Shown: positions 45,697-55,073 of the stretch, one piece after another
Layout of the letters: every line of letters begins with the position of its first letter
Numbering within the stretch: position 1 is the first letter of the stretch
NCBI GenBank assembly: GCA_002030015.1
Contig: LQBH01000001.1
Location: forward strand, 39,900 to 103,899
Direction of reading: 5' to 3'
Origin: a delta proteobacterium MLS_D
Lineage (GTDB): Bacteria; Desulfobacterota; Syntrophia; Syntrophales; UBA2210
Length of the DNA: 64,000 nucleotides
Notes under the pieces: generated by a model
What the model was told of the DNA's origin: nothing
What the model saw: only the letters and a program-made list of their open reading frames with translations
The model's database searches: none
Position numbers and translations under genes: made by a program

Positions 45697-46301
45697 TGCT
45701 TATTCCCATGGTTATAGAGCAGGATGGTCGCGGTGAGCGGGCATTCGACATATATTCGAGACTCCTGAAGGACCGGATTGTTTTTCTCGGTTCATCTCTC
45801 AGTGATGAAGTGGCGAACGTGATCATTGCCCAGCTGCTCTATCTTGAGTCGGAAAATCCCGACAAGGATGTCTATTTTTATATCAATACCCCGGGAGGCG
45901 TGGTAAGTGCGGGAATGGCGATTTACGACACCATGCAGTACATAAAACCGGCTGTGGCAACGGTCTGTATCGGCCAGGCGGCAAGCATGGGAGCTATTCT
46001 CCTGGCCGCCGGTGAGAAGGGAAAACGGTACGCGTTGCCCAATGCGCGGATTCTGATACACCAGCCTCTGGGAGGTTCACAGGGGCAGGCGACGGATATC
46101 GGCATCCAGGCCCGCGAAATATTGCGGTTGAGAGAGGAATTGAACGTCATACTCAGCAAGCACACAGGCCAGTCGGTGAAGCGTATTGAAAAAGACACGG
46201 ATCGTGATTATTTTATGACCAGTCGGGAGGCGTGCGATTACGGCGTTGTCGACCAGGTGATCGAGCGGCGTGCGTCTATAACGGACAAGGCGTCGAAATA
46301 A
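45696..46301 (+). CDS. clpP: ATP-dependent Clp protease proteolytic subunit
   Basis: Tetradecameric serine peptidase working with ClpX/ClpA. Catalytic Ser in [19 protein letters not shown], His in [18 protein letters not shown] and Asp in [10 protein letters not shown]; the [30 protein letters not shown] start is classical. Length 201 aa. Its ATG overlaps the tig stop by one base. Confidence 0.98.
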   Translation: MLIPMVIEQDGRGERAFDIYSRLLKDRIVFLGSSLSDEVANVIIAQLLYLESENPDKDVYFYINTPGGVVSAGMAIYDTMQYIKPAVATVCIGQAASMGAILLAAGEKGKRYALPNARILIHQPLGGSQGQATDIGIQAREILRLREELNVILSKHTGQSVKRIEKDTDRDYFMTSREACDYGVVDQVIERRASITDKASK

Positions 46302-46379
46302 AAAGGTGCGTTGACCGGGGACGGTCGGCGGCGAATACGGAAATAAAGCAGAGTGACATGGTAGAGAAGGGGCTTGACG

Positions 46380-47669
46380 ATGTCTAAAAGGCGAAAAGAC
46401 GACGAAGGGGAGCAGGGCCTGCTGTTCTGCTCGTTCTGCGGAAAGACACAAAATGAAGTACGAAAGCTTATCGCCGGGCCGGGCGCCTACATCTGCGATG
46501 AATGTATCGAACTGTGCCGTTGTATCGTTGAAGAAGACGGCGGGATTCACGACATTCGCGAAGTAAAGGAAGATATTCCCAGCCCGAGGGACATCAAGAA
46601 GTTTCTTGACCAGTATGTTATCGGGCAGGAACGGTCGAAAAAAGTTCTGTCTGTGGCCGTCTACAACCATTATAAGCGCCTGTTCGCGGACTGTGACCGC
46701 GACGGTGTGGAACTGCAGAAAAGCAACATTCTGCTCATCGGCCCGACGGGATCGGGGAAAACGCTGCTGGCACGGACGCTGGCGCGCATGCTTAACGTTC
46801 CTTTTACGATTGCCGACGCGACAACGCTGACCGAGGCGGGATACGTCGGTGAAGATGTGGAAAATATAATTTTAAGCCTGTTGCAGAACGCCGATTATGA
46901 CGTCCAGAAGGCATCCCGGGGGATCGTCTATATCGATGAGATCGACAAGATTTCGCGGAAGTCGGGCAATCCTTCCATTACCCGTGATGTTTCGGGAGAA
47001 GGCGTGCAGCAGGCGCTGCTGAAAATCATCGAGGGAACGCTGGCGAACGTGCCCCCCAAAGGTGGCAGGAAGCATCCCCAGCAGGAATTCATTCAGGTGG
47101 ACACGACGAACATTCTCTTTATCTGCGGCGGCGCCTTCAACGGTTTGACGGATATCATTGAAAAAAGAAGCACCGCTAACTCCATGGGATTCGGCGCCGA
47201 CATACGAAGTAAAAATGAAAGAAATATAGGGGATATTCTGACTGATGTGCAGACGGAGGATCTGTTGAAATACGGCCTGATTCCGGAATTTATAGGCCGT
47301 CTGCCCGTGATTGCCACCCTTGATGATCTGGACGAGGCCGATCTCGTCAAGATCCTGGTGGAGCCGAAGAATTCAGTTATTCGGCAATACAAGAAAATGT
47401 TCGAGCTGGAAAAGGTGAAGCTCTCCTTCACCGAAGGTGCTCTCAGAGCGGTTGCCAGGGCGTCCATCGCCCGGAAATCCGGCGCCCGGGGGTTGCAATC
47501 GATCCTGGAAAACATCATGCTCGATATTATGTATGATATTCCTTCCCGCGAGGATGTGCGGGAATGTCTTATAAGCGAGGACGTGGTCATGAACAGCGAA
47601 AGACCGATATTGCTGTTTGAAACACAAAACGATACTGCCGAAACAAAACGGCAGAAGGAGATAGGATAA
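46380..47669 (+). CDS. clpX: ATP-dependent Clp protease ATP-binding subunit ClpX
   Basis: AAA+ unfoldase partner of ClpP. N-terminal zinc domain with two Cys pairs (FCSFCGK and CDECIELC), Walker [16 protein letters not shown], Walker B YIDEIDKI, pore loop around GYVGEDVEN and sensor-2 in [19 protein letters not shown]. Length 429 aa. The track starts at TTG 46374; ATG 46380 is seven bases after AAGGGG and gives the family start MSKRRK. Confidence 0.98.
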   Translation: MSKRRKDDEGEQGLLFCSFCGKTQNEVRKLIAGPGAYICDECIELCRCIVEEDGGIHDIREVKEDIPSPRDIKKFLDQYVIGQERSKKVLSVAVYNHYKRLFADCDRDGVELQKSNILLIGPTGSGKTLLARTLARMLNVPFTIADATTLTEAGYVGEDVENIILSLLQNADYDVQKASRGIVYIDEIDKISRKSGNPSITRDVSGEGVQQALLKIIEGTLANVPPKGGRKHPQQEFIQVDTTNILFICGGAFNGLTDIIEKRSTANSMGFGADIRSKNERNIGDILTDVQTEDLLKYGLIPEFIGRLPVIATLDDLDEADLVKILVEPKNSVIRQYKKMFELEKVKLSFTEGALRAVARASIARKSGARGLQSILENIMLDIMYDIPSREDVRECLISEDVVMNSERPILLFETQNDTAETKRQKEIG

Positions 47670-47670
47670 C

Positions 47671-50133
47671 GTGGGAATGTTTGGAAGTACAAAAAAAGAC
47701 GATGAAACGATGAATGCGGGGATCACCGTTCCACTGCTTCCCTTGAGGGATGTGGTGGTCTTTCCCCACATGATCGTGCCGCTTTTCGTGGGACGGGAAC
47801 GGTCTATTCACGCCCTCGAATCGGCCATGAAATATGAAAAGGAAATATTTCTCGCGGCGCAGCGGAATGCCGAAAACGACAATCCCGAGGAAGAGGATAT
47901 TTACGGAGTCGGTACCATCGGTTCCATTATTCAGCTTCTCAGGCTTCCCGACGGAACGGTAAAGGCGCTGGTGGAAGGGAAAACACGTGGGCAGATCAGG
48001 GAGTATCTGCCGAATCCTGATTTCTTCTATGTCCGCGTCGACGAGGTGCCGGAGTTTTATGACCCCGAGCGTCAGAAAGTCACCGTCGAGGCCCTGATGA
48101 GAAGTATCGCGGAGTCCTTCGACAAGTATGCCAAGATGAGCAAGAAAGTGCCTGCGGAAATGGTGACGACCATGGCGTCCACCACGGACCCCGTTAAACT
48201 GGCCGACATGGCGGCGTCTCATCTGAACGTGGCTCTTGAAGAAAAACAGAAGCTCCTCGAAACCTGGGACATTGGAGAGCGTCTCGAAAAGATCTATTCG
48301 CTCCTGATATCGGAAATAGAAATTCTCGAGGTAGAAAACCGCATCAAGAAGCGCGTGAAAAAACAGATGGAGAAGACGCAGAAGGATTACTATCTGAACG
48401 AGCAGATGCGGGCGATTCAGAAGGAAATGGGCGAGGATGACAGCTTCAAAAACGAGATCAGGGAGCTCGAAAAGAAACTGGAAGAGAAAAAGTTGTCTGA
48501 AGAAGCCCGTGAGAAAGTGGAACATGAGATAAAGAAACTGAAAATGATGGCGCCCATGTCGGCGGAATCAACGGTAGTACGCAACTATATCGACTGGATT
48601 CTCGCGCTCCCCTGGTACGAAAAGACCGAGGACCAGAACGATCTCAAAGTTTCCGAGGCTATTCTTGAGGAAGATCATTACGGTCTCAAGAAGGTGAAGG
48701 AACGCATACTGGAGTACCTGGCCGTGCAGATACTGGCCAGGAAAAAGAAAGGATCGATTCTCTGCCTTGTGGGGCCTCCCGGGGTCGGAAAGACATCGGT
48801 GGCCAAATCGATAGCCAGGGCTACGAACCGCAAGTTCGTGCGACTGTCCCTGGGCGGACTCAGGGACGAGGCTGAAATCAGGGGACACCGGCGGACGTAT
48901 ATCGGCGCCCTTCCGGGGAAAATCGTACAGCTCCTGAAAAAAGCCGGTTCGAACAATCCTGTTTTCTGCCTTGACGAAGTCGACAAGCTCAGTTCGGATT
49001 TCAGGGGTGATCCGGCGGCTGCACTGCTCGAGGTTCTCGATCCGGAGCAGAATCACGCCTTCAACGATAATTATCTGGAGGTGGATTACGATCTGTCCGA
49101 TATCATGTTCATAACGACGGCGAATGTTCTTCAGACCATTCCGGCACCGCTGCAGGATCGGACCGAGGTGATCAGGATCGCCGGGTACACGGAGCCGGAA
49201 AAATTAAGTATCGCCAAACAATATCTCGTCTCCAAGGAAATGGATGCGAACGGCTTGACGGGGGAGAACATCAGTTTTACCGATGGAGCGCTTTTGAGAA
49301 TAATCAGGAACTATACCCAGGAGGCCGGCGTCAGGGGGCTGCAGCGAGAGATAGCTTCTATATGCAGGAAAGTAGCCAGGAAAATCGTGACCGAGGGAAG
49401 TAAGAATTCGGTACGGATAACGTCGAACTCCATCGAGAAATACCTGGGTATCGAGAAGTACCGACACGGAGAAACTGATCTCAAGGACAAGATCGGGTTA
49501 ACCGTCGGGCTGGCATGGACTGAGGTGGGCGGGGAGCTGCTCAACATCGAGTCAACGGTCATGCGGGGAACGGGCAAGCTTACGTTGACCGGAAAACTCG
49601 GCGACGTGATGCAGGAATCGGCCCAGGCGGCGCTCACTTACGTGCGTTCAAAGGCTGATGAGCTGGGGTTGGATGAAAATTTCTACCGAAAACTGGACGT
49701 GCATGTTCATGTTCCGGAGGGCGCTATTCCCAAGGACGGACCATCGGCGGGAATAGCAATGGCGACTTCCATTGCTTCGTCCCTGCTGAAACGGAAGGTG
49801 CACAGCGATGTCGCCATGACCGGTGAAATCACCCTGCAGGGCCGGGTACTTCCCATCGGGGGATTGAAGGAGAAACTCCTTGCAGCGCACCGGGCACACA
49901 TAAAAACCGTCATCATTTCCCGGGAAAACAAGAAACACCTCGAAGATGACATTCCCGCGAATGTTCTTAAAGAGGTTGAGATCGTTCTGGTGGATACCAT
50001 GGATGAGGTGCTTGAACGGGCGCTTCTGCCTCCCGACGACGATACACCGGTTGAAGCAGAGTCGAAAGGCGGCGGGATCGCCTACTCGGGAAATCGAGAG
50101 ATACGGGTCAATCTCTGCGGGGACTGTGAATAA
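47671..50133 (+). CDS. lon: ATP-dependent protease La
   Basis: Homohexameric AAA+ serine protease, 820 aa. The N-terminal substrate domain begins at [27 protein letters not shown]; Walker [18 protein letters not shown] at about residue 368; catalytic Ser in [19 protein letters not shown] and Lys in [16 protein letters not shown]. The start is GTG 47671 with AAGGAG about ten bases upstream. The set tig-clpP-clpX-lon is a standard protein quality-control cluster. Confidence 0.98.
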   Translation: MGMFGSTKKDDETMNAGITVPLLPLRDVVVFPHMIVPLFVGRERSIHALESAMKYEKEIFLAAQRNAENDNPEEEDIYGVGTIGSIIQLLRLPDGTVKALVEGKTRGQIREYLPNPDFFYVRVDEVPEFYDPERQKVTVEALMRSIAESFDKYAKMSKKVPAEMVTTMASTTDPVKLADMAASHLNVALEEKQKLLETWDIGERLEKIYSLLISEIEILEVENRIKKRVKKQMEKTQKDYYLNEQMRAIQKEMGEDDSFKNEIRELEKKLEEKKLSEEAREKVEHEIKKLKMMAPMSAESTVVRNYIDWILALPWYEKTEDQNDLKVSEAILEEDHYGLKKVKERILEYLAVQILARKKKGSILCLVGPPGVGKTSVAKSIARATNRKFVRLSLGGLRDEAEIRGHRRTYIGALPGKIVQLLKKAGSNNPVFCLDEVDKLSSDFRGDPAAALLEVLDPEQNHAFNDNYLEVDYDLSDIMFITTANVLQTIPAPLQDRTEVIRIAGYTEPEKLSIAKQYLVSKEMDANGLTGENISFTDGALLRIIRNYTQEAGVRGLQREIASICRKVARKIVTEGSKNSVRITSNSIEKYLGIEKYRHGETDLKDKIGLTVGLAWTEVGGELLNIESTVMRGTGKLTLTGKLGDVMQESAQAALTYVRSKADELGLDENFYRKLDVHVHVPEGAIPKDGPSAGIAMATSIASSLLKRKVHSDVAMTGEITLQGRVLPIGGLKEKLLAAHRAHIKTVIISRENKKHLEDDIPANVLKEVEIVLVDTMDEVLERALLPPDDDTPVEAESKGGGIAYSGNREIRVNLCGDCE

Positions 50134-50181
50134 TACGATGCCGCGCCCCCGTATTTCTTTTTACGGACGGACAGATTGTTC

Positions 50182-50210
50182 TTGACAAGGGTGCGGTTTT
50201 TGAATACATC
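50182..50210 (+). promoter_or_regulatory. Possible promoter of tRNA-Val/tRNA-Asp
   Basis: TTGACA at 50182 and TACATC at 50205, 17 bases apart. The -10 is a weak match. Confidence 0.35.
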
Positions 50211-50242
50211 TCTCGAGCTCAGGCTATGTTGCTCGAATGAAG

Positions 50243-50318
50243 GGGCGGATAGCTCAGCTGGGAGAGCGCCACGCTTACACCGTGGATGTCACAGGTTCAA
50301 GTCCTGTTCCGCCTACCA
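50243..50318 (+). tRNA. tRNA-Val (anticodon TAC)
   Basis: Acceptor GGGCGGA pairs with TCCGCCT, so position 1-72 would be a G-U pair. Anticodon stem CCACG/CGTGG with loop CTTACAC gives TAC; T-loop CAGGTTCAAGTCCTG; encoded CCA after discriminator A. Confidence 0.95.
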
Positions 50319-50329
50319 GAATATTACAC

Positions 50330-50406
<77 letters not shown>

Positions 50407-50412
50407 GACATG

Positions 50413-50450
50413 AAAGGGATCACGATTGACGTCGTGATCCCTTTCTTTAT
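50413..50450 (+). terminator. Terminator after tRNA-Asp
   Basis: A 13-base-pair stem AAAGGGATCACGA / TCGTGATCCCTTT around TTGACG, followed by CTTTATT. It also lies at the end of the convergent MATE gene, but on that strand it has no T run. Confidence 0.85.
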
Positions 50451-50473
50451 TGGCCGCAACCGCCCTGATTCAC

Positions 50474-51913
50474 TCATTCAGTCAGAGGCGTTTCAGGCGC
50501 CGCGGGCGGAACAAAAATGGGTACTTCTTCAATAACGCGCATTGATTTCCAGGCGCCACCGAGAAACCGGTATAGAAAAATGCAGCCGGTCGACATGATA
50601 TAAATGGATGCAATAGTCCACAGAAGGTACACCCCCCCGGAAAACAGGACAGCCGCGGTCCAGACGGGAACAACGAGCAGGAACAGGGACAGCAGGAATG
50701 TCACGATCATGATGTACCGGGTATCCCCGGCCCCCTTCAGGGCCGATGAAAAGATAATGTTCATCGTGTCGAACAGTGAATACAACGCCACAAACCTGAG
50801 CAGGACGACGGTATATTGCTCGATGGCGGCAAACGTAGCGGCGTCGGACGTTCGGGCGAAAGGCATGATAAAGATATCCGGCCGGGCGACATACAGTAAA
50901 GATATCAGGGCCATGTAACCAAAGGTCACGTGAAAGGCCGACCACGTGGAATCAGCTGCCAGGTCCGGCCTGTTTTCACCCAGGCGGCGGGCCACCAGGA
51001 CCGACGCGGCGATCCCGATACCGATCATGGGCATGAAAGCCAGCGTGCTGATGTTGAAGGCAATTGTGGTGGCGGCCAGCGCCTCCATTCCGAGGCGCCC
51101 CATCAGGAGGGAAAAAATGGTAAACCCCGCCACGTCGATAAAAAATTGTATTCCGCTGGGGAACCCGTACCTGACCAGTGAACGAAAAAGAGAACGGTCG
51201 TAACGCCATCCACGGAGCGTTTCAAATTTTTTCCGGTACCGGGGGGCGGCGATAATAAATCCGTATAGTATTGTTCCGACTGCGAGTGCAGAGACAGTGG
51301 CGACACCGGCTCCCGCTATTCCCATTTCAGGAAAGCCCCAGTTGCCGAAAATCAGAAGCCAGTCAAATAAAAGGTTAACGGCAGTGGCCGTGATGTTCAC
51401 CCACATGACCGGGCGGGTGCGGCCCAATCCTGAAAGAAACCCGGCCATTGCCGACGAGGCAATGATAAAATACCCGCCGCCGCAGAGAATCGAGAAATAA
51501 AGACGTTCAAGGACACGGATTTCCGGTCCGTGGCCGACGAACGCGAACAGATACCCGGCCGGGGGAATGAACATAAGCTGCACTGTTCCACCGATAAGGG
51601 CGACATACAGGCCTTGCCACAGCGAAGGACCGCATTTTTCGGGAAAACCGGCCCCGAAGTACTGGGCGGTGAATGTTCCCACGTAGCCCGCCGTTCCGAT
51701 GAAGATACAACTGACAGTGAATGAAAGCAGTCCCGCCGGCATGGCTGCCGCTACCGCCTCCGGTGAATACCAGGCCAGAAACATCCGGTCCACGAAATGC
51801 TGAACCGACCACGTCGCGGTGCTTGCGATCAGGGGCAACGCGATGACAAGCAGCTCGCGGTACCCGCCGTCCTTCTTCCAGCGTATGTGTAAAATCGTGA
51901 TAAAACGCGACAA
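50474..51913 (-). CDS. MATE family multidrug/toxin efflux protein
   Basis: 479 aa inner-membrane exporter with about 12 helices. Family-like N-terminus (YRELLVIALPLIASTATWSVQHFVDRMFLAWYSPEAVAAAMPAGLL), a symmetric second half starting near SLVRYGFPSGIQFFIDVAGFTIFSLLMGRLG, and GIAASVLVARRLGENRPD. Driven by Na+ or H+ gradients in the family; the substrate is not deducible. The start is TTG with AAGGAG upstream. Convergent with the tRNA unit. Confidence 0.9.
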   Translation of the reverse strand: MSRFITILHIRWKKDGGYRELLVIALPLIASTATWSVQHFVDRMFLAWYSPEAVAAAMPAGLLSFTVSCIFIGTAGYVGTFTAQYFGAGFPEKCGPSLWQGLYVALIGGTVQLMFIPPAGYLFAFVGHGPEIRVLERLYFSILCGGGYFIIASSAMAGFLSGLGRTRPVMWVNITATAVNLLFDWLLIFGNWGFPEMGIAGAGVATVSALAVGTILYGFIIAAPRYRKKFETLRGWRYDRSLFRSLVRYGFPSGIQFFIDVAGFTIFSLLMGRLGMEALAATTIAFNISTLAFMPMIGIGIAASVLVARRLGENRPDLAADSTWSAFHVTFGYMALISLLYVARPDIFIMPFARTSDAATFAAIEQYTVVLLRFVALYSLFDTMNIIFSSALKGAGDTRYIMIVTFLLSLFLLVVPVWTAAVLFSGGVYLLWTIASIYIMSTGCIFLYRFLGGAWKSMRVIEEVPIFVPPAAPETPLTE

Positions 51914-52089
51914 CGGGATATACTCCTTTTCGTAGTTCCGGGGCAGCGCTCTTTCTACGTCCGCGAGAAGCGAAATTCAAGAAAATTGGCAACCCGGGAA
52001 AAGGGTTGAAAAGAACATGCGTGCCGGTTTATATTTTTCTCCGCTGATGTCCGGTCGATCTGTGGTGCTCGAGGAAAGTGAAAACGGTG

Positions 52090-52905
52090 ATGAACATTCA
52101 AAAACAGGCGGTAGGAAAGCAAATGGCACGGTTGCTCTGCCTGTTTGTGCTCCTGACGCTTTCAGCCTGTACTATTCGCACCGGTCCGTTTCCGCCATCC
52201 ACGGTGTCTCCTGAACAACCGGTGGAATCGGTCTTTCCTGAACAACCCGCGAAACCGTTGATCCCTCTGGGATTCACGATTCAAGCCGGCGCTTTTTCAA
52301 ACGTGGACAACGCGAGTCGCCTGACCGATTATCTCAACGAATACAATCTTGACGCCTATTATTTTGTTTATGAACGGGATTTGTACAAGGTCCGGTTCGG
52401 TGATTTTTCCACCCGTGAAGAAGCGATCGCAAAGGCAAAGGAACTTGAAACACAGAACATCATCAAAGAGTTCTATATAGTCAGGCCTGACCAGTACACG
52501 CTTGCCAGCAGGGCCCGCCTGGGAGACCAATACGTTCGAACAATGCTGGTACAAACGGCGCGAAGCTTTCTCGGCGTTCCCTATAAGTGGGGAGGAAATT
52601 CCCCGAGGGACGGGTTCGATTGCAGCGGGCTTGCCATGTCGGTATACCGACTCAATGGGTTCAGCCTTCCCCGTACCTCCCGGGCACAGTTCATGGCGGG
52701 AGATCCCGTCGACGTGAAGTCGCTGTCTGAAGGGGACCTGGTGTTCTTCGATACGGCCGGCAAGGGGCGGGTATCGCATGTAGGTATTTACGAGGGCGGC
52801 GGGCGTTTTATTCACGCACCCAGGGCGGGCCGACAGGTCTCCGTCGATTCACTTGACAATGCCTATTACCGTCGTCGATTTCTGGGGGGGCGGAGTTATC
52901 TCTGA
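52090..52905 (+). CDS. SPOR and NlpC/P60 lipoprotein endopeptidase
   Basis: Envelope lipoprotein of 271 aa. Signal sequence (ARLLCLFVLLTLSAC) with lipobox LSAC; a SPOR-type domain of about 75 residues (GFTIQAGAFSNVDNASRLTDYLNEYNLDAYYF...YKVRFGDFSTREEA), then NlpC/P60: KWGGNSPRDGFDCSGLAM with the catalytic Cys, and SHVGIYEGGGRFIHAP with the catalytic His. It probably cleaves peptidoglycan peptides, with SPOR directing it to division or denuded-glycan sites. The start codon is uncertain: GTG 52078 is too close to GAGGA, and ATG 52090 is preferred. Confidence 0.9.
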   Translation: MNIQKQAVGKQMARLLCLFVLLTLSACTIRTGPFPPSTVSPEQPVESVFPEQPAKPLIPLGFTIQAGAFSNVDNASRLTDYLNEYNLDAYYFVYERDLYKVRFGDFSTREEAIAKAKELETQNIIKEFYIVRPDQYTLASRARLGDQYVRTMLVQTARSFLGVPYKWGGNSPRDGFDCSGLAMSVYRLNGFSLPRTSRAQFMAGDPVDVKSLSEGDLVFFDTAGKGRVSHVGIYEGGGRFIHAPRAGRQVSVDSLDNAYYRRRFLGGRSYL

Positions 52906-52948
52906 AGGTCCCCTTGCAGGCATGCGCAAAAAGAACGTATATTTTCCG

Positions 52949-52977
52949 TTGACAGTCGAATCCTTTTGCTGTAGTGA
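52949..52977 (+). promoter_or_regulatory. Putative promoter of the cimA leader
   Basis: TTGACA at 52949 and TAGTGA at 52972, 17 bases apart. The -10 box is poor, but its form resembles the TAGAGA of the leuA leader promoter. Confidence 0.35.
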
Positions 52978-53008
52978 AAGAGATCCGTAATTACGGGGAC
53001 AGGGAAAC

Positions 53009-53086
53009 ATGACAAACAGGGACTTTTCCACCATCATTATTATCGGCGGCATAATTCGGGGGACGCAACCGTGCGCGGCCTGGTGA
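53009..53086 (+). CDS. Isoleucine-rich leader peptide of cimA
   Basis: A 25-codon ORF, too short for the track, starting ATG at 53009 with GGGACAGGG upstream and ending TGA at 53086. Its middle reads STIIIIGGII: six Ile codons in eight (ATC ATT ATT ATC, then ATA ATT). A strong terminator hairpin begins 27 bases after the stop and ends directly before the cimA ribosome binding site. This is the form of an ilv-type attenuator leader: when charged tRNA-Ile is scarce the ribosome stalls and the terminator would not form. Citramalate synthase is on the isoleucine route, so the amino acid sensed matches the product. Confidence 0.85.
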   Translation: MTNRDFSTIIIIGGIIRGTQPCAAW

Positions 53087-53113
53087 TGGAATAGTCTACG
53101 GAAAAAGGACTTC

Positions 53114-53155
53114 AAAACCCGCCGCCAGCGGCTCGCTGGGGGCGGGTTTTTTTTT
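53114..53155 (+). terminator. Attenuator terminator before cimA
   Basis: A stem AAAACCCGCC-CCAGCG / CGCTGG-GGCGGGTTTT (16 base pairs with one G-G mismatch) closes a 3-base loop, followed by a run of nine T residues that includes the end of the stem. The cimA AAGGAG begins at the next base. GCCGCC in its left arm can pair with GGCGGC at 53045 inside the leader, a candidate for an alternative fold. Confidence 0.9.
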
Positions 53156-53169
53156 AAGGAGTGGAAATG

Positions 53170-54756
53170 ATGAAACGCACGGTTGAAGACGTAATTATCT
53201 ATGACACCACACTGCGCGACGGGACCCAGGGCGAGCAGGTGAGTGTAACGGCAGAGGAAAAAATCAAGATCGCCCGTAAACTTGATGAGGCCGGCTTTCA
53301 TTATGTCGAAGGTGGCTGGCCGGGATCGAATCCGAAGGACCTGCGGTTTTTCAGGCTGGCGAAACGGCAGAAATTTAAAAATATTCGCCTGGCGGCGTTC
53401 GGAAGCACTCGCAGACAGGGCATGACACCCGAAGAGTGTCCCAATATACGTGCCCTGATCGACGCGTGCACGCCCGTGACGACTATTTTCGGCAAGAGCT
53501 GGGATCTGCACGCGACGGACATTCTCGGTGTTTCACTCGAGGAAAATCTTGACATGATAGGAGAATCGGTTTCGTACCTGAAATCCCGGGGTAAGGAAGT
53601 CGTTTACGACGCCGAGCATTTTTTCGACGGATTCAAGCATAATCCGTCATACGCCCTGAAAACGATTGAGCGGGCCCTGTCGGACGGCGCGGACTGGATT
53701 GTTCTGTGCGACACCAACGGCGGAACCATGACATGGGAACTGGCCGAGACCGTGGAAGAGGTTAAAAAGATCGTTCCCGCGGAACGCCTTGGAATTCATG
53801 CACACAATGATTGCGGACTTGCCGTGGCAAACACGATTACGGCCGTAAAAGCGGGGGTCCGCATGGCCCAGGGGACCGTCAACGGATACGGGGAAAGATG
53901 CGGCAATGCCGACTTGGTACCCGTTATCGGAAACGTGCATTTCAAGATGAACGGCCACTGTGTCTCCGAATCATCACTGGAAAATCTCACCGCCCTGTCG
54001 CTTTATGTGAGCGATGTGGCGAATGTTCCTCCGGTGAACTCACGTCCTTACACGGGCAAAAGCGCTTTCGCTCACAAAGGAGGTGTTCATGTAAGCGCCG
54101 TGCTCAAGAATCCAATCGCCTATGAACATACCGACCCGGAACTGGTGGGGAACCACCGGCGTGTTATCGTGTCCGATCTTTCCGGTAGAAGCAACATCGA
54201 ATACAAGGCCCGGGAACTGGGAATATCTCTTGATGATTCGGACGGCGTGAGCCGTAAGGTTGTCCGGGAAATCAAGAAAATGGAGGACGAGGGATACCAG
54301 TTCGATACTGCAGACGGATCACTGGCGCTGCTCATTAAAAAAACCCTGGGGGAGTTCAGGGAGCCGTTTGAACTGGTATCATTCAGCGTCATTGACCAGA
54401 GAAAACGCAGAAGGATTTCAAGTTCACAGGCGACCATCAAAATTTCAGTTGGAAAGGAACAGGAGATTACCGCCGCCGAAGGGAACGGTCCCGTGAACGC
54501 CCTTGACAACGCGTTACGAAAGGCCCTGAGAAAATTTTATCCCGAGGTGGATGAAATGCACCTGGTTGATTTTAAGGTTCGCATTATCGAAGGCAGCGAC
54601 GGGACCGCGGCCAAGGTCAGGGTGCTTCTCGAATCGGGAGACGGAGAAGATGTCTGGACCACCATCGGTGTTTCGAGCAATATTATCGAGGCCAGCTGGC
54701 GGGCGCTGGTTGACAGTTTGCAGTACAAGCTGAGCAAGGAAGAGAAGAAAAATTAA
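53170..54756 (+). CDS. cimA: (R)-citramalate synthase
   Basis: Condenses pyruvate and acetyl-CoA to citramalate, opening the threonine-independent isoleucine pathway. The DRE-TIM start is VIIYDTTLRDGTQGEQVSVTAEEK, with the GTQGE form typical of citramalate synthase against GEQSPG of LeuA; AHNDCGLAVANT and NGYGERCGNADL are present, and a C-terminal LeuA-type regulatory domain (about residues 395-520) suggests feedback control by isoleucine. 528 aa. The track starts at GTG 53161; ATG 53170 is eight bases after AAGGAG (53167 is possible). Confidence 0.94.
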   Translation: MKRTVEDVIIYDTTLRDGTQGEQVSVTAEEKIKIARKLDEAGFHYVEGGWPGSNPKDLRFFRLAKRQKFKNIRLAAFGSTRRQGMTPEECPNIRALIDACTPVTTIFGKSWDLHATDILGVSLEENLDMIGESVSYLKSRGKEVVYDAEHFFDGFKHNPSYALKTIERALSDGADWIVLCDTNGGTMTWELAETVEEVKKIVPAERLGIHAHNDCGLAVANTITAVKAGVRMAQGTVNGYGERCGNADLVPVIGNVHFKMNGHCVSESSLENLTALSLYVSDVANVPPVNSRPYTGKSAFAHKGGVHVSAVLKNPIAYEHTDPELVGNHRRVIVSDLSGRSNIEYKARELGISLDDSDGVSRKVVREIKKMEDEGYQFDTADGSLALLIKKTLGEFREPFELVSFSVIDQRKRRRISSSQATIKISVGKEQEITAAEGNGPVNALDNALRKALRKFYPEVDEMHLVDFKVRIIEGSDGTAAKVRVLLESGDGEDVWTTIGVSSNIIEASWRALVDSLQYKLSKEEKKN

Positions 54757-54798
54757 CAAGCACGTGTCGGGTATTTCCAGGAAGGCGTAAAATAATCG

Positions 54799-54827
54799 TT
54801 GACACGGATTCCTTCCTGAGGTAGAGA
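54799..54827 (+). promoter_or_regulatory. Putative promoter of the leuA leader
   Basis: TTGACA at 54799 and TAGAGA at 54822, 17 bases apart. It lies 31 bases before the leader start codon. Confidence 0.4.
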
Positions 54828-54858
54828 CCACTCTTGATCTTCTTAAGGAGCAGCTCGG

Positions 54859-54972
54859 GTGATCGATAACGGACGGACGATTCTTCTCAGCCTGTTGAGC
54901 CTTTCGGGTCTTGGACTCGCTCTTACCGGTGTGCATATCGTTCCCGTGTCGCCCGCCCTTCCGACCGAATAA
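54859..54972 (+). CDS. Leucine-rich leader peptide of leuA
   Basis: A 37-codon ORF absent from the track, starting GTG at 54859 eight bases after AAGGAG and stopping TAA at 54972. The middle reads ILLSLLSLSGLGLAL: eight Leu codons in fourteen, using CTT, CTC, CTG and TTG. A terminator hairpin follows 20 bases after the stop, and leuA starts 47 bases after that. This is the layout of the leu operon attenuator of other bacteria. Stalling at Leu codons would be expected to raise leuA transcription. Confidence 0.82.
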   Translation: MIDNGRTILLSLLSLSGLGLALTGVHIVPVSPALPTE

Positions 54973-54992
54973 AACTTTTAAACGGAGAAATG

Positions 54993-55027
54993 AAAGAGGC
55001 CATGGGCGCCACGCCCATGGCCTTTTT
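54993..55027 (+). terminator. Attenuator terminator before leuA
   Basis: An 11-base-pair stem AGGCCATGGGC / GCCCATGGCCT with loop GCCAC, extended by G-U and A-U pairs through GAAAG/TTTT, ending in five T residues and more T after one G. It has two competing states with the leader peptide in principle; the antiterminator partner was not worked out. Confidence 0.88.
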
Positions 55028-55073
55028 GTTTGCATAAAAAGGTGAAAGCCGAACGTGTACAAAGGAGGAGGAA

